DNA from: Pantoea anthophila
Lineage (GTDB): Bacteria; Pseudomonadota; Gammaproteobacteria; Enterobacterales; Enterobacteriaceae
Direction of reading: 5' to 3'
DNA length: 64,000 nt
Assembly: GCF_006494375.1 (NCBI RefSeq)
Contig: NZ_VHIZ01000036.1
Span: forward strand, 62,001 to 126,000
Shown: piece after piece, positions 21,023 to 31,693 of the stretch
Position numbering within the stretch: position 1 is the stretch's first letter
Layout: the number at the start of each line of letters is the position of its first letter
Program-made: the position numbers and the translations under genes
Notes under the pieces: generated by a model
What the model was told of the DNA's origin: nothing
The model's input: the letters and a program-made list of their open reading frames with translations, nothing else
Database searches by the model: none

Positions 21023-21572
21023 AGAGACCGAAGCCGTCACCACCATCGACCTGCTGGTTCGTGCCGGGCTGAATGTCGTCACCGCCAGCGTCGAAAGCGA
21101 TGGCAGCCGGGAGATCGTCTGCTCACGCGGTGTCCGCCTGCTGGCTGACGCTCCGCTGGTCGAGGTCGCCGACAATGATTTCGCCGCCATTGTCCTGCCC
21201 GGTGGCCTGAAAGGCGCGGAGACCTTCCGTGACAGCCCGCTGCTGGTCGAAACGGTGCGTCAGTTTCATCTCAGTGATAAAATCGTTGCGGCGATTTGCG
21301 CGGCGGCAGGTACGGTGCTGGTTCCCCACGATCTGTTCCCTGTCGGAAACATGACCGGCTTTCCCGGCTTAAAAGAGACCATTCCGGCGGAGAAATGGAT
21401 GGAGCGCCGCGTCGTCTGGGACCCGCGGGTAAAACTGCTCACCAGCCAGGCACCCGGCACGGCCATGGATTTTGCGCTGAAGCTGATCGATCTGCTGGTG
21501 GGAAAAGAAATGGCGCGCGACGTTGCCGCCCAGCTGGTGCTGGCACCCGGCATTTATGACTATCAGGCGTGA
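20976..21572 (+). CDS. yajL: DJ-1/PfpI family protein YajL
   Basis: The product has 198 residues of the DJ-1 (Parkinson disease protein 7) superfamily. The nucleophile elbow holds Cys108 ([14 protein letters not shown]), with a conserved upstream Glu in [10 protein letters not shown]. coli YajL protects proteins against oxidative and carbonyl stress; chaperone and deglycase activities have been reported, the latter being debated. It begins inside the 3' end of panE, preceded by AAGGAG, so the pair is likely co-transcribed and translationally coupled. Confidence 0.94.
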   Translation: MTANASVLVCLAHGSEETEAVTTIDLLVRAGLNVVTASVESDGSREIVCSRGVRLLADAPLVEVADNDFAAIVLPGGLKGAETFRDSPLLVETVRQFHLSDKIVAAICAAAGTVLVPHDLFPVGNMTGFPGLKETIPAEKWMERRVVWDPRVKLLTSQAPGTAMDFALKLIDLLVGKEMARDVAAQLVLAPGIYDYQA

Positions 21573-21581
21573 TCAGGCTCA

Positions 21582-21610
21582 TCAGTCAGACCCCGACAGG
21601 GTCTGACTGA
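21582..21610. terminator. Hairpin between convergent yajL and thiI
   Basis: A perfect 12-bp stem TCAGTCAGACCC/GGGTCTGACTGA with a five-base loop fills the 51-nt gap between the two stop codons. No T-run follows on either strand, so it may act as a weak bidirectional terminator or an mRNA end stabiliser. Confidence 0.6.
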
Positions 21611-21623
21611 CCGTAAGCCAGCA

Positions 21624-23072
21624 CTACGGGCGGTAGACTTTCACGTTCTTAAAGCCCTGCTCATGCAGATAGAGGGCCTGCAGACGGCTCATCACGCCGC
21701 GATCGCAGTAAAGCAGCCAGGTGCGGTTCTGATCGAGATCGCCAAACTGCGTGCTGAGTTTGTAGAACGGCAGTGATTTCACCTCCGTTGCCTTCAGATC
21801 AAGCGGATTCTCTTCCTGCTCGTCGATGGCGCGGATATCCAGCACTACGTCGTTTTCACTCAGCAGCGCGACGGTTTCAACTTCCACCACCTCCTCTTCT
21901 GTCTGCTCAGCGATGGTGCGGATATCGACATTGGTCGCCTCTTCCACCACGCGATCCAGAATCGTGAAGTCGAAATTCTGCTCTTCTGCCTCGATCTTCG
22001 CTTTCACCGCCTTCACTGTCGGGCTTTTGGAAATCACCCCACAATATTCCGGCATGGTGCTGGCAAAATCTTCGGTGCCGATCTCCCGGGCGACTTTGAT
22101 GATGTGCTCTTTGTCGTGAGAGATCAGCGGACGCAGAATCAGCGTATCGGAGGCGTTATCAATCAGACGCAGGTTGGTCAGCGTCTGGCTCGATACCTGC
22201 CCGACCGCTTCACCGGTGACCAGCGCCTGTACGCCGTAACGCTCAGCCACGCGGGAAGCGGCACGCACCATCATGCGCTTCAGCACCACGCCCATCTGAC
22301 CGTCATCCACTTTTTCCAGAATCTCACCGACGACCGGCTCAAAATTGATCGCCACAAAGCGCACCCGGTGCGAACGGCCAAAGCGGTTCCAGAGATAGTG
22401 CGCGACCTGACGGACGCCAATCTCATGAGCGGCACCGCCAAGATTAAAGAAGCAGTAGTGTACGCGGCTGCCGCGACGCAGCAGCATGTAGCTGGAGACG
22501 CCGGAGTCAAAGCCACCGGAAATCAGCGACAGCACATCTTCCTGTGTGCCGATTGGGAAACCGCCCAGCCCCTCATAGCGTGCGGTCACCAGCGTCAGCT
22601 GATTCTCGTCCACTTCGAGATTAACCGTTACCTCCGGGTTTTTAAGCTGCACACGGGCGCTTTCGATGTGCTGGTTCAGCCCGCCGCCCACATAGCGCTC
22701 CACATCCTGCGAACTGAAGCTATGCTTACCACGACGTTTAACCCGAACGCAGAAGCTCTTTCCTTCGAGGCTGTCGCGATACTGCGCTAAGGTCTGTTCG
22801 AAGATGTGATGAATATCGGTGTACTCGCGATCTTCAACCGCTAAAACGTGATGAATCCCCGGAATGCGCGTCAGTTCATCGGGAATAATGTCCCGCAGCG
22901 CGTCGTTTTTTGAGCGCACTTCAATGTGATCCCAGTAACGCACAACGGCGATGTCGTCGCTGACGGTTTTCAGGACGTTACGGATATTGCTGGCAAGAAT
23001 CTTGATAAAGCGCAAACGCACCGACTGACTCTTGATGGTGATTTCAGGAAATAACTTGATGATAAACTTCAT
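21624..23072 (-). CDS. thiI: tRNA 4-thiouridine sulfurtransferase / thiamine sulfur donor ThiI
   Basis: The product has 482 residues (E. coli 482). Domains in order are an N-terminal ferredoxin-like region, THUMP (about 60-165), an adenylating PP-loop with [12 protein letters not shown] near 180-190, and a C-terminal rhodanese domain. The rhodanese persulfide cysteine is in [10 protein letters not shown] near residue 456, and the resolving cysteine is in [11 protein letters not shown]. It passes sulfur from IscS to uridine 8 of tRNA and to ThiS for the thiazole of thiamine. It is divergent from xseB-ispA-dxs; Dxs makes the DXP also used for that thiazole. Confidence 0.97.
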   Translation of the reverse strand: MKFIIKLFPEITIKSQSVRLRFIKILASNIRNVLKTVSDDIAVVRYWDHIEVRSKNDALRDIIPDELTRIPGIHHVLAVEDREYTDIHHIFEQTLAQYRDSLEGKSFCVRVKRRGKHSFSSQDVERYVGGGLNQHIESARVQLKNPEVTVNLEVDENQLTLVTARYEGLGGFPIGTQEDVLSLISGGFDSGVSSYMLLRRGSRVHYCFFNLGGAAHEIGVRQVAHYLWNRFGRSHRVRFVAINFEPVVGEILEKVDDGQMGVVLKRMMVRAASRVAERYGVQALVTGEAVGQVSSQTLTNLRLIDNASDTLILRPLISHDKEHIIKVAREIGTEDFASTMPEYCGVISKSPTVKAVKAKIEAEEQNFDFTILDRVVEEATNVDIRTIAEQTEEEVVEVETVALLSENDVVLDIRAIDEQEENPLDLKATEVKSLPFYKLSTQFGDLDQNRTWLLYCDRGVMSRLQALYLHEQGFKNVKVYRP

Positions 23073-23304
23073 GGCGACACAGCTTCGTTGGGCAAATAAG
23101 TGCTAAAAGAGGCAGCACTTAGCTGGTAAAATCACAAAATTGCGGGCTGCAAGGCGCAACCGCATCCGAGGCGCGGGAGTATATCACCTTTGTCAGGTGA
23201 CTGCTTCTTCATCAGCTGCCGCATTGATTATTTTGCTAATCATAGGGTCTCAGCTACCATGACCGATTGCGAGATAATGTCCCAACCGTGAGTCGACACG
23301 AAAT

Positions 23305-23547
23305 ATGCCGAAAAAAGCCGAACAGCCAGCCAGCTTCGAAACGTCATTGCAGCAGCTGGAGCAGATTGTCAGCCGTCTGGAAAGTGGTGAACTGCCGCTG
23401 GAAGAAGCCCTCAACGAGTTTGAGCGCGGCGTGCAGCTGGCGCGGACAGGCCAGCAGACGCTGCAGCAGGCTGAACAGCGTGTCCGTATTCTGCTGAACG
23501 ACGATAAAAACGCCGACCTCACTGCTTTCACGCCGGAAAATGACTAA
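23305..23547 (+). CDS. xseB: Exodeoxyribonuclease VII small subunit
   Basis: The product has 80 residues, as in E. coli. The signature is the two-helix hairpin [20 protein letters not shown] followed by [16 protein letters not shown]. With XseA it forms exonuclease VII, which degrades single-stranded DNA to oligonucleotides. The stop overlaps the ispA start (TAATG), so the xseB-ispA-dxs set is a coupled operon. Confidence 0.96.
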   Translation: MPKKAEQPASFETSLQQLEQIVSRLESGELPLEEALNEFERGVQLARTGQQTLQQAEQRVRILLNDDKNADLTAFTPEND

Positions 23548-24446
23548 TGGATTTTGTCCGATTACTCGACGCGTATCAGCAGCAGGTCAACGCCGCGCTG
23601 ACGCGTTTTATAGCGCCACTTCCTTTTCAGAGTTCTCCTCTGGTTAATGCCATGCATTATGGGGCATTATTGGGCGGTAAACGCCTGCGCCCTTTTCTGG
23701 TCTACGCGACCGGTGAGATGCTCCGCGCCGACCCGGCGAGTCTGGATGCGCCCGCCGCCGCGGTTGAATGCATTCATGCGTACTCTCTGATTCATGACGA
23801 TCTCCCTGCGATGGATGACGATGCACTGCGTCGCGGGCAGCCGACCTGTCACATTAAATATGGCGAAGATACGGCGATACTGGCAGGCGATGCCCTGCAG
23901 ACGCTGGCCTTCTCAATTCTGACAGACGCAGCCATGCCGGGTGTCAGCGCGGAATACCGGCTGCGGATGATCTCTGAACTGGCAAACGCCAGCGGCGTGG
24001 CCGGCATGTGCGGCGGTCAGGCGCTTGATCTGGCGGCAGAGGGTAAATCGGTGGATCTTGATCAGCTGGAGCAGATCCATCGCCACAAAACGGGCGCGCT
24101 GATCCGCTCAGCCGTCCGCTTAGGTGCTTTTACCGCAGGCGATGCGGGCCGTGAAGCCCTGCCGCTGCTCGACCGCTATGCTGAGGCTATCGGTCTCGCG
24201 TTTCAGGTGCAGGACGACATCCTGGACGTGGTGGGTGACACCGCCGTTATCGGAAAACGTCAGGGTGCCGATCAGCAACTGGGCAAAAGCACCTATCCTT
24301 CACTGTTAGGCTTAGAAAATGCCCGTGCCAAAGCGCGGGATTTGTATCAGGAAGCCCTTGATGCTCTGGAATTGCTCGCCGCGCACTCCTATAACACCAC
24401 AGCACTGCAGGCGCTGGCGAGCTTCATAATTGAACGCGACAAATAA
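23547..24446 (+). CDS. ispA: (2E,6E)-farnesyl diphosphate synthase
   Basis: The product has 299 residues (E. coli 299). It is a trans-prenyltransferase with a first Asp-rich motif in [18 protein letters not shown] (the six-residue spaced DDx4D form of bacterial FPP synthases) and a second in [12 protein letters not shown]. It condenses IPP with DMAPP/GPP to farnesyl diphosphate in the cytoplasm, feeding undecaprenyl, ubiquinone and heme O synthesis; the last is used by CyoE encoded nearby. It lies 19 nt upstream of dxs. Confidence 0.97.
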   Translation: MDFVRLLDAYQQQVNAALTRFIAPLPFQSSPLVNAMHYGALLGGKRLRPFLVYATGEMLRADPASLDAPAAAVECIHAYSLIHDDLPAMDDDALRRGQPTCHIKYGEDTAILAGDALQTLAFSILTDAAMPGVSAEYRLRMISELANASGVAGMCGGQALDLAAEGKSVDLDQLEQIHRHKTGALIRSAVRLGAFTAGDAGREALPLLDRYAEAIGLAFQVQDDILDVVGDTAVIGKRQGADQQLGKSTYPSLLGLENARAKARDLYQEALDALELLAAHSYNTTALQALASFIIERDK

Positions 24447-24465
24447 CTTCCATAATGAGTCTCTG

Positions 24466-26331
24466 ATGAGTTTTGATATTGCTAAATACCCGACACTGGC
24501 GCTGGCAAACACGGTTCAGGAGCTGCGTGCCCTGCCGAAAGAGAAGCTGCCTGCACTGTGTGATGAACTGCGTCAGTATCTGTTAGACAGCGTGAGCCGC
24601 TCCAGCGGCCATTTTGCATCGGGTCTGGGCGTTGTCGAACTGACTGTCGCGCTGCATTATGTCTACAACACTCCTTTTGACCATCTGGTGTGGGATGTGG
24701 GTCATCAGGCTTATCCGCATAAAATTCTGACCGGTCGCCGCGATCGCATCGGCACCATCCGTCAGAAAAACGGCGTGCATCCGTTCCCGTGGCGCGGCGA
24801 AAGTGAATATGACGTGCTGAGCGTCGGTCACTCGTCGACCTCCATCAGTGCCGGTCTGGGCATGGCCGCGGCGGCAGAACGCGAAGGTCAGGGGCGTCGC
24901 ACCGCCTGTATTATCGGCGATGGGGCTATCACCGCAGGCATGGCGTTTGAAGCGATGAACCATGCCGGTGATATTAAACCGGACATGCTGGTGATCCTCA
25001 ACGACAATGAGATGTCGATCTCCGAAAACGTCGGCGCGCTGAATAACCGTCTGGCGCAGATCCTGTCAGGTAAAACCTACGCGCGACTGCGTGAAGGCAG
25101 TAAGCGCGTACTGACTAACCTGCCCCCGATTAAAGAGCTGGTTAAGCGCACGGAAGAGCACCTCAAAGGCATGGTGGTGCCGGGAACGCTGTTTGAAGAG
25201 TTAGGCTTCAACTACATCGGTCCGGTTGATGGCCACGATGTCCTGACGCTGGTCAATACGCTGAGTAACATGCGCAACCTGAAAGGGCCGCAGTTCCTGC
25301 ATATCATGACGAAGAAAGGGAAAGGCTACGCCCCGGCAGAGGAAGATCCGATTGCCTGGCACGCCGTCCCTAAATTCGATCCGGCCATTGGCGAACTGCC
25401 GAAAAGTGCCGAAGGTCTGCCGAGCTACTCTAAAATCTTCGGCAACTGGCTGTGCGAAATGGCCGCCGACGATCCGAAGCTGATGGCGATTACCCCGGCG
25501 ATGCGTGAAGGCTCCGGCATGGTGGCCTTCTCGCGTGAGTTCCCGCAGCAATATTTTGATGTGGCGATCGCCGAGCAGCACGCGGTGACCTTCGCTGCCG
25601 GTATGGCGATTGGCGGTTATAAGCCGATCGTGGCCATCTATTCCACCTTCCTGCAGCGCGCCTACGATCAGCTAATCCATGACGTCGCCATCCAGAAACT
25701 GCCGGTCCTGTTTGCTATCGATCGCGGTGGTATTGTTGGCGCGGACGGTCAGACTCACCAGGGCGCATTTGATCTCGCCTATCTGCGCTGTGTGCCGGAG
25801 ATGGTGATCATGACCCCCAGCGACGAAAATGAGTGCCGTCAGATGCTCTACACCGGCTATCACTATCAGGACGGGCCGAGCGCCGTGCGTTATCCGCGCG
25901 GCACCGGCGTTGGCACCCCACTGGCACCGTTACACAGCCTGCCGCTGGGCAAAGGCGTGGTGAAACGTCAGGGTGAAGAACTGGCGATTCTGAACTTCGG
26001 TACGCTGCTGCCGGAAGCGGCCGCTGCGGCGGAAGCGCTGAATGCGACCCTGGTCGATATGCGCTTTGTGAAGCCGCTGGATGAGGCGCTGATTTCTGAA
26101 CTGGCCGCCACCCACACGTCACTGATTACACTGGAAGAAGGCGCAATCAAGGGCGGTGCAGGCAGCGGCGTCAATGAGTTCGTCATGGCGAAACGCCTGG
26201 CTGTGCCGGTTCTCAATATCGGTCTGCCCGATGAATTTATCCCGCAGGGCACACAGGAAGAAGTGCGCCATGACTACCTGCTGGACGCCGAAGGTATCCA
26301 GCAGCAGATCACCCGCTGGCTGGCGCAGTAA
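24466..26331 (+). CDS. dxs: 1-deoxy-D-xylulose-5-phosphate synthase
   Basis: The product has 621 residues (E. coli 620). The start at 24466 gives [16 protein letters not shown], matching the family; the upstream ATG at 24430 lies inside ispA. The thiamine diphosphate site [19 protein letters not shown], the catalytic His region [15 protein letters not shown] and the transketolase-like domain with [15 protein letters not shown] are all present. It joins pyruvate and glyceraldehyde 3-phosphate to DXP, the first step of the MEP isoprenoid pathway and a precursor for thiamine and pyridoxal. Confidence 0.98.
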   Translation: MSFDIAKYPTLALANTVQELRALPKEKLPALCDELRQYLLDSVSRSSGHFASGLGVVELTVALHYVYNTPFDHLVWDVGHQAYPHKILTGRRDRIGTIRQKNGVHPFPWRGESEYDVLSVGHSSTSISAGLGMAAAAEREGQGRRTACIIGDGAITAGMAFEAMNHAGDIKPDMLVILNDNEMSISENVGALNNRLAQILSGKTYARLREGSKRVLTNLPPIKELVKRTEEHLKGMVVPGTLFEELGFNYIGPVDGHDVLTLVNTLSNMRNLKGPQFLHIMTKKGKGYAPAEEDPIAWHAVPKFDPAIGELPKSAEGLPSYSKIFGNWLCEMAADDPKLMAITPAMREGSGMVAFSREFPQQYFDVAIAEQHAVTFAAGMAIGGYKPIVAIYSTFLQRAYDQLIHDVAIQKLPVLFAIDRGGIVGADGQTHQGAFDLAYLRCVPEMVIMTPSDENECRQMLYTGYHYQDGPSAVRYPRGTGVGTPLAPLHSLPLGKGVVKRQGEELAILNFGTLLPEAAAAAEALNATLVDMRFVKPLDEALISELAATHTSLITLEEGAIKGGAGSGVNEFVMAKRLAVPVLNIGLPDEFIPQGTQEEVRHDYLLDAEGIQQQITRWLAQ

Positions 26332-26342
26332 CCTCTCCTCTC

Positions 26343-26364
26343 TGCGCTCCCTCCGGGGAGCGCA
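26343..26364 (+). terminator. Hairpin after dxs
   Basis: The inverted repeat TGCGCTCCC/GGGAGCGCA with loop TCCG lies 11 nt after the dxs stop. No T-run follows, so read-through into yajO (80 nt downstream) is likely. Confidence 0.5.
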
Positions 26365-26411
26365 ACGCCCTGCTATGCTGAAACCTTTGCACTTTCGCAG
26401 GAGCCTCTACC

Positions 26412-27386
26412 ATGAAACTGATTCAACTGGGAACCACCGACCTTCAGGTTTCGCGCCTCTGTCTGGGCTGCATGACCTATGGCGAGCCGACGCGCGGCAA
26501 CCACGCCTGGACGCTGCCTGAAGCGAGCAGCCGTCCGCTGATCCAGCAGGCGCTGAACGCAGGGATCAACTTCTTCGACACGGCCAACAGCTATTCAGAC
26601 GGCAGCAGTGAAGAGATCCTGGGACGGGCGCTGAAAGATTTTGCGCGCCGTGAAGAGATTGTGGTCGCCACCAAAGTCTATTTCCCCCTGAGCAACCTCT
26701 CACAGGGTCTGTCGCGCAAAAATATCCTGCAATCCATTGATGACAGCCTGCAGCGCCTCGGCATGGAGTATGTCGATCTGCTGCAGATTCACCGCTGGGA
26801 TTACGAAACGCCGCTGGAAGAGACGCTGGAAGCGCTGCATGATGTCGTACAGTCGGGCAAAGCGCGCTACATCGGGGCTTCATCCATGCACGCCAGCCAG
26901 TTTGCACAGGCGTTGCAGATGCAGTCGCAACAGGGCTGGCATCGCTTTGTCAGCATGCAGGATCAGTACAATCTGATTCAGCGTGAAGAGGAGCGTGAAA
27001 TGCATCCGCTCTGTCAGAAAGAGCAGATCGCCGTGCTGCCCTGGAGTCCGCTGGCGCGCGGTAAGCTGACCCGCCCCTGGGGTGAAAACACCGCTCGCTC
27101 CACCTCTGATCAGGTCATGGCGAAGCTCTACGCCACCACCGAAGAGAATGATGCCGCCATTGCGCAGCGTCTGGCGCAGGTAGCAGAGAGTAAAGGCGTG
27201 ACGCGGGCACAGGTCGCCCTGGCCTGGCTGCTGAGTAAACCTGCCGTCACGGCGCCAATCATTGGCGCGTCGCGTGCTGAGCAGTTTGCGGATCTGGTGA
27301 AGGCGGTGGATGTCACACTGAGTGACGACGAGATTACCCTGCTGGAAGAGGTCTATCAGCCGCATCAGGCGGTGGGATTCGAGTAA
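26412..27386 (+). CDS. yajO: Aldo/keto reductase YajO
   Basis: The product has 324 residues of the AKR superfamily. The catalytic tetrad can be placed: Asp in NFFDTANSYSDGSSEE (with the Tyr), Lys in VVATKVYFP, and His in DLLQIHRWD. The C-terminal PIIGASRAEQFADLV is the NADPH-binding signature. E. coli YajO is annotated as an enzyme linked to 1-deoxyxylulose 5-phosphate formation from a genetic study, and lies after dxs there as well. The RBS is CAGGAG. Confidence 0.9.
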   Translation: MKLIQLGTTDLQVSRLCLGCMTYGEPTRGNHAWTLPEASSRPLIQQALNAGINFFDTANSYSDGSSEEILGRALKDFARREEIVVATKVYFPLSNLSQGLSRKNILQSIDDSLQRLGMEYVDLLQIHRWDYETPLEETLEALHDVVQSGKARYIGASSMHASQFAQALQMQSQQGWHRFVSMQDQYNLIQREEEREMHPLCQKEQIAVLPWSPLARGKLTRPWGENTARSTSDQVMAKLYATTEENDAAIAQRLAQVAESKGVTRAQVALAWLLSKPAVTAPIIGASRAEQFADLVKAVDVTLSDDEITLLEEVYQPHQAVGFE

Positions 27387-27394
27387 CGCCGTCA

Positions 27395-27419
27395 GATGAC
27401 GCCCTTGCCGGGCGTCATC
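27395..27419. terminator. Hairpin between convergent yajO and pgpA
   Basis: A perfect 10-bp stem GATGACGCCC/GGGCGTCATC with a five-base loop sits between the two stops. Only a short T-stretch (TCTTAT) follows on the plus strand. It probably serves both genes. Confidence 0.65.
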
Positions 27420-27437
27420 TTATCGCGGGTGAGCGGA

Positions 27438-27944
27438 TCAGCCCGCCAGCCAGACCCCGATGCCATACAGCATGGCAGCCGAAATGACCCCGGCAATGAT
27501 GTCATCAACCATAATGCCCATGCCACCGTGCACGTTGCGATCAAACCAGCGAATCGGCCAAGGTTTCCACATATCCAGAATACGGAACAGCACAAATCCC
27601 CCGAGCACCCACTGCCAGCTGTTGACCGGAATCGCCATCAGCGTAATCCACATGCCGATAAACTCATCCCAGACAATACTGCCATGATCGTGAACGCCCA
27701 TATCTTTGGCGGTGCGATGACAGAGGTAAACGCCGACGCAGATGCCGACCAGCACGACCAGCGAATAGAGGTCCTGCGGCAGAAACGTCATCAGCCACCA
27801 GAACGGGATCGCCGCCAGCGATCCCATGGTGCCAGGCACCACCGGGCTTAACCCGCTGCCAAAACCGGTCGCCAGCAGATGCCAGGGATTGCTCATCCGC
27901 AGGCGGCCTTTGGCCACATCGTTATTTCGTATCAAAGTGATCAA
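27438..27944 (-). CDS. pgpA: Phosphatidylglycerophosphatase A
   Basis: The product has 168 residues if it starts at the TTG at 27944. That start aligns with the E. coli protein, reproduces a short overlap with the end of thiL, and follows AAGGA. An ATG at 27977 would add 11 residues ([11 protein letters not shown]) without family support. The conserved core [46 protein letters not shown] and [13 protein letters not shown] is nearly identical to E. coli PgpA. It is an inner-membrane Mg2+-dependent phosphatase that removes phosphate from PGP to yield phosphatidylglycerol. Confidence 0.92.
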   Translation of the reverse strand: MITLIRNNDVAKGRLRMSNPWHLLATGFGSGLSPVVPGTMGSLAAIPFWWLMTFLPQDLYSLVVLVGICVGVYLCHRTAKDMGVHDHGSIVWDEFIGMWITLMAIPVNSWQWVLGGFVLFRILDMWKPWPIRWFDRNVHGGMGIMVDDIIAGVISAAMLYGIGVWLAG

Positions 27945-28899
27945 ATCCTTTATGGCGGAAGGTGGCGGGCTTGCCATTATCCAGCAGCGTTAAGCCTTCC
28001 GACTCCGGTGCTATCTGACCGATGCAGGTGTAGGGCACGCCCAGATGACCCAGCGCCACATCCAGCGCGCCGCGATTCACTTCCGGCACGGTGAAGCAGA
28101 GCTCATAATCCTCTCCCCCACTCAGCGCCCAGCGCAGAACCTGCTCAGGGTCGAAATGGTCACGCAGCGCGCCAGAAAGCGGCAGAGCATCAAGATTAAG
28201 CCGTGCGCCACAGCCGCTGGCTTTCAGCACGTGACCGAGATCGGAAATCAGGCCGTCAGAGAGGTCTACCGCAGAGGAGGCCAGCGCACGCAGGGCCTGT
28301 CCCTGCAGAATGCGCGGCATGGGGCGCAGATGGCGTTTGATCAGCGCCTCATGCACCGCCGGATCGCTGATGCGGCAGTGATGCTGCAGCAGCGCCAGGC
28401 CCGCCGCACTGTCACCCAGCGTGCCGGTCACGTAGATCCAGTCACCAGGCTTCGCGCCGGAGCGTTTCAGGGCCCGGCCCTGCGGCACCAGACCGTGAAT
28501 CGCCAGCGTCAGGCTCAGCGGGCCGCGCGTGGTGTCACCGCCCACCAGCTGCATATCGTAATACTCCAGCAGCTCAAACAGGCTCTCACTGAACGCCGAC
28601 AGCCAGCTCTCATCGACCTGCGGCAGCGTCAGGGCCAGCGTCAGCCACGCGGGATCGGCGCCCATAGCGGCGAGGTCGCTGAGATTAACAGCCAGGGCTT
28701 TGTAGCCGAGATCGGCGGGATGGATATCCCGTAAGAAGTGCACACCGGCAACCAGGGTATCGGTGCTGATCGCCAGCGTCTGTTTTTCCGGCACGCTCAG
28801 TAACGCACAATCGTCACCGATGCCGAGTTCGACATCACGGCGGCTGCGTGTTCTGCGGTTGAAGTAGCGTGCGATGAGTTCAAATTCACCACAAGACAT
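27922..28899 (-). CDS. thiL: Thiamine-monophosphate kinase
   Basis: The product has 325 residues (E. coli 325). It has the PurM-like fold: [45 protein letters not shown], and [10 protein letters not shown] near the C-terminus are the ATP/Mg2+ and TMP-binding signatures. It phosphorylates thiamine monophosphate to the coenzyme thiamine diphosphate. It overlaps pgpA at its 3' end and is separated from upstream nusB by a strong hairpin. Confidence 0.97.
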   Translation of the reverse strand: MSCGEFELIARYFNRRTRSRRDVELGIGDDCALLSVPEKQTLAISTDTLVAGVHFLRDIHPADLGYKALAVNLSDLAAMGADPAWLTLALTLPQVDESWLSAFSESLFELLEYYDMQLVGGDTTRGPLSLTLAIHGLVPQGRALKRSGAKPGDWIYVTGTLGDSAAGLALLQHHCRISDPAVHEALIKRHLRPMPRILQGQALRALASSAVDLSDGLISDLGHVLKASGCGARLNLDALPLSGALRDHFDPEQVLRWALSGGEDYELCFTVPEVNRGALDVALGHLGVPYTCIGQIAPESEGLTLLDNGKPATFRHKGFDHFDTK

Positions 28900-28925
28900 A
28901 ATTACGTTCCGCTTAACCCTCTATG

Positions 28926-28952
28926 AAAAAAGGCCGGCAAGCCGGCCTTTTT
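28926..28952 (-). terminator. Intrinsic terminator between nusB and thiL
   Basis: The stem AAAAAAGGCCGGC/GCCGGCCTTTTT has an apical AA and a T-run on the minus strand, right after nusB. The stem is symmetric, so it also reads as a terminator on the plus strand. Expression of thiL must then come from read-through or a local promoter in the remaining 26 nt. Confidence 0.85.
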
Positions 28953-28954
28953 GT

Positions 28955-29374
28955 TTATTTGCGATGGGGTCGAATCTGTGGACCGGCTTTATCCAGCACG
29001 CCGTTAACAAATTTATGACTGTCTTCAGCGCCGAAGACTTTCGCCAGCTCAATCCCTTCGTTGATGGCCACTTTATAGGGCACATCATCACGTTTGCTCA
29101 GCTCATACAGTGAGATGCGCAGGATCGCTTTTTCTACCTGGCCCAGCTCTTCAAGCTGACGCGACAGGTAGGGCTTCATCAGTCCATCCAGATACGCACT
29201 GTTGGTCGCCACACCGGACAGCAGTTCGCGGAAATAGGTAATGTCGACGTCTTTGACGTCCTGTTCCGCCAGAAACTGGTATTCCACATCGGCAATGTCG
29301 TTATTCGACAACTGCCAGGAGTAAAGCGCCTGAACAGCGCACTCACGGGCGCGACGACGAGCAGCAGGTTTCAC
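28955..29374 (-). CDS. nusB: Transcription antitermination factor NusB
   Basis: The product has 139 residues, the E. coli length. The all-helical NusB fold is recognisable by [22 protein letters not shown] at the N-terminus (Arg-rich boxA-binding) and [32 protein letters not shown]. With NusE (S10) it binds boxA RNA in rRNA operons and on lambda-type transcripts. It is 19 nt downstream of ribH. Confidence 0.97.
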   Translation of the reverse strand: MKPAARRRARECAVQALYSWQLSNNDIADVEYQFLAEQDVKDVDITYFRELLSGVATNSAYLDGLMKPYLSRQLEELGQVEKAILRISLYELSKRDDVPYKVAINEGIELAKVFGAEDSHKFVNGVLDKAGPQIRPHRK

Positions 29375-29393
29375 AAAATTCCCCTTACAAAAA

Positions 29394-29864
29394 TCAGGCT
29401 TTAATGGCTTTCAATACGTTGATCATTTCGAGCGCGGTCAGTGCGGCTTCCGCACCTTTGTTACCGGCTTTGGTACCGGCACGTTCAATGGCCTGCTCGA
29501 TGCTTTCGGTCGTCAGCACGCCAAACGCGACAGGAATGTCGCTGTTAATGGCGACGCTGGCGATACCGGAGCTGGCTTCACCCGCCACATATTCGAAGTG
29601 GGCTGTGCCACCACGAATCACGGTGCCGAGAGCGATAATCGCATCATATTTGCCGGCGTTAGCCAGCGCGCGAGCTGCCAGAGGCAGTTCGTAGGCGCCG
29701 GGAACCCAGACTACGGTGATATTGTCATCTTTGACCTGGCCGATACGTTTCAGGGCATCAATTGCACCCTCCAGCAGGCTGTCATTAATGAAGTTGTTAA
29801 AACGCGCGATAACGATGGCAACACTGGCCTCAGGCGTTGCAACAGCAGCTTCGATAACTTTCAT
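29394..29864 (-). CDS. ribH: 6,7-dimethyl-8-ribityllumazine synthase
   Basis: The product has 156 residues (E. coli 156, gene also called ribE). Active-site blocks are [45 protein letters not shown] and [14 protein letters not shown]. It forms an icosahedral 60-mer that joins the ribityl-uracil made by the RibD branch with dihydroxybutanone phosphate, the penultimate riboflavin step. The 90-nt gap after ribD has no visible FMN riboswitch. Confidence 0.97.
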   Translation of the reverse strand: MKVIEAAVATPEASVAIVIARFNNFINDSLLEGAIDALKRIGQVKDDNITVVWVPGAYELPLAARALANAGKYDAIIALGTVIRGGTAHFEYVAGEASSGIASVAINSDIPVAFGVLTTESIEQAIERAGTKAGNKGAEAALTALEMINVLKAIKA

Positions 29865-29954
29865 ACTTATCCTTTCAGGGGTTTATTTAGCCCCGCGCAG
29901 GGGGGCGGATTCTATCATACTCTTCGGCGGCGTGCTCTCGCTTTTCCGCCCGTG

Positions 29955-31055
29955 TTATTGCGGCGTCAGGGTCAGGCGTAAATCGTCACCGACCTGACGG
30001 ACATCGCTGAAACGAAAGGCAGGCGCGTCAGCCAGCTGACTGAGTCCGGGCAGGTGACACAGGCCGCGGCCTTCATCACCTAACAGCTTAGGCGCCACGT
30101 AGACGATCAGCTCATCGGCCAGTCCCGCCTGCAGCAGCGCACCCGCCAGTGTGGCGCCCGCTTCAACCCAGACGCTGTTGATCTGGCGCTGGCCCAGCAG
30201 CATCATCATCGCCACCAGATCCAGCTGATGCTCGCGCTGCGGAACGGCAATTTGCGTCACGCCTGCGGGCCAGCTCTGCTGATCCGGCTGATGGCGCATC
30301 AGCCAGGTTTCTCCCGGCTGCGAAATCAGGCGATGCCCGGACGTAACGCGATTCTGGCTGTCGATAATCACCCGCACCGGCTGACGCAGCTGCTGCTCAT
30401 CCAGCAGCGCCTGGGTGTCCGCACTGAGTTCGGACCAGCGCACCGTCAGGGAGGGATCGTCCGCCAGCACGGTTGCGCTGCTGCTCAGGATAGCCGCACT
30501 TTGCGCCCGCAGACGCTGCACATCACGACGCGCAGCCGCAGAGGTAATCCACTGACTTTCGCCGCTGGCCATGGCGGTCCGGCCATCCAGTGACGCGCCC
30601 AGTTTAAGCTGAATCCAGGGAAACCCGGTGCGCATCCGCTTGAGGAAGCCGCGATTGAGTGCCTCCGCTTCCGGCATCATCAGACCGTGGCTGACCTCAA
30701 TGCCCGCCTGCTGCAGGCGGTGCAGCCCGCGACCGGCGACCTGCGGATTCGGGTCCTGCATCGCGGCCACGACCCGCTTCACACCGGCGGCGATCAGGGC
30801 ATCACAGCAGGGAGGCGTACGGCCATGATGACTGCACGGCTCCAGCGTCACATAGGCGGTAGCACCGCGCGCTTTTTCGCCTGCCATACGCAGCGCGTGG
30901 ACTTCCGCATGGGGTTCTCCGGCGCGCTGGTGCCACCCCTCCCCCACGACCTCACCATCGCGTACGATAACGCAGCCGACGTTGGGGTTGGGCATGGTGG
31001 TAAAACGGCCGCGTCGCGCCAGCTCCAGCGCGCGCGCCATATAGCGTTCATCCAT
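29955..31055 (-). CDS. ribD: Bifunctional riboflavin deaminase/reductase RibD
   Basis: The product has 366 residues (E. coli 367). The N-terminal deaminase (1-145) has the zinc site HAEVHAL and PCSHHGRTPPCCDAL. The C-terminal NADPH-dependent reductase begins at about 146 (PWIQLKLGASLDGRTAMASG) and ends with YVAPKLLGDEGRGL. It performs two successive steps of riboflavin synthesis in the cytoplasm. It begins 3 nt after nrdR, so nrdR-ribD are co-transcribed. Confidence 0.97.
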   Translation of the reverse strand: MDERYMARALELARRGRFTTMPNPNVGCVIVRDGEVVGEGWHQRAGEPHAEVHALRMAGEKARGATAYVTLEPCSHHGRTPPCCDALIAAGVKRVVAAMQDPNPQVAGRGLHRLQQAGIEVSHGLMMPEAEALNRGFLKRMRTGFPWIQLKLGASLDGRTAMASGESQWITSAAARRDVQRLRAQSAAILSSSATVLADDPSLTVRWSELSADTQALLDEQQLRQPVRVIIDSQNRVTSGHRLISQPGETWLMRHQPDQQSWPAGVTQIAVPQREHQLDLVAMMMLLGQRQINSVWVEAGATLAGALLQAGLADELIVYVAPKLLGDEGRGLCHLPGLSQLADAPAFRFSDVRQVGDDLRLTLTPQ

Positions 31056-31058
31056 ACT

Positions 31059-31508
31059 TTAATCCTGTAAACGGGCGATCTCTTCGCCAAAATCCCGGAT
31101 ATCTTCAAAGCTGCGGTAAACCGAGGCGAAGCGGATGTAGGCCACCTTATCGAGTTTTTTCAGCTCATCCATCACCAGGTTGCCAATCAGCTTACTGGGG
31201 ATCTCCCGTTCACCCGTGGCACGCAACTGGGTTTTGATATGGTTAACGGCGCTTTCCACCGCGTCGGCGCTGACCGGACGCTTTTCCAGCGCCTTCATCA
31301 TCCCGCTGGCCATTTTGTCTTCATTGAAGGGTTCGCGCACGTCATTGCTTTTCACCACGCGAGGCATCACCAGTTCTGCCACCTCAAAGGTGGTAAAGCG
31401 CTCATGGCACATCAGACACTGGCGGCGGCGGCGCACCGAAGAGCCTTCACTAACCAGACGAGAATCAATCACTTTGGTGTCCACAGCGGAGCAGAATGGG
31501 CAATGCAT
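31059..31508 (-). CDS. nrdR: Transcriptional repressor NrdR
   Basis: The product has 149 residues. An N-terminal zinc ribbon ([17 protein letters not shown] ... CLMCHERF, four Cys) binds NrdR boxes, and an ATP-cone domain (about 49-139: [17 protein letters not shown] ... [12 protein letters not shown]) senses dATP/ATP. It represses the ribonucleotide reductase operons. As in E. coli it heads the nrdR-ribD-ribH-nusB unit. Confidence 0.97.
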   Translation of the reverse strand: MHCPFCSAVDTKVIDSRLVSEGSSVRRRRQCLMCHERFTTFEVAELVMPRVVKSNDVREPFNEDKMASGMMKALEKRPVSADAVESAVNHIKTQLRATGEREIPSKLIGNLVMDELKKLDKVAYIRFASVYRSFEDIRDFGEEIARLQD

Positions 31509-31693
31509 GACGTTTCCTGACGCGAGAGTGATGGGTCAGACAGTGTAGCGCGAACTGCGAATCAACAAAATCTCTTCGTGCCTTTCAGAGGATTCACCTC
31601 TCAGGATAAACGATGCTAAATTTCGTCTGCAGCAAAAGGGACTACGCTTTAAGGGCTGCAATTGAAATTTTCCACTAACACACTGGAGGTTGT

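Noticed and set aside
29865-29954. Possible FMN riboswitch between ribD and ribH
   Set aside because: The 90-nt gap is too short and lacks the conserved RFN-element core (GGNcAGGGtGnAAnTC-like blocks).
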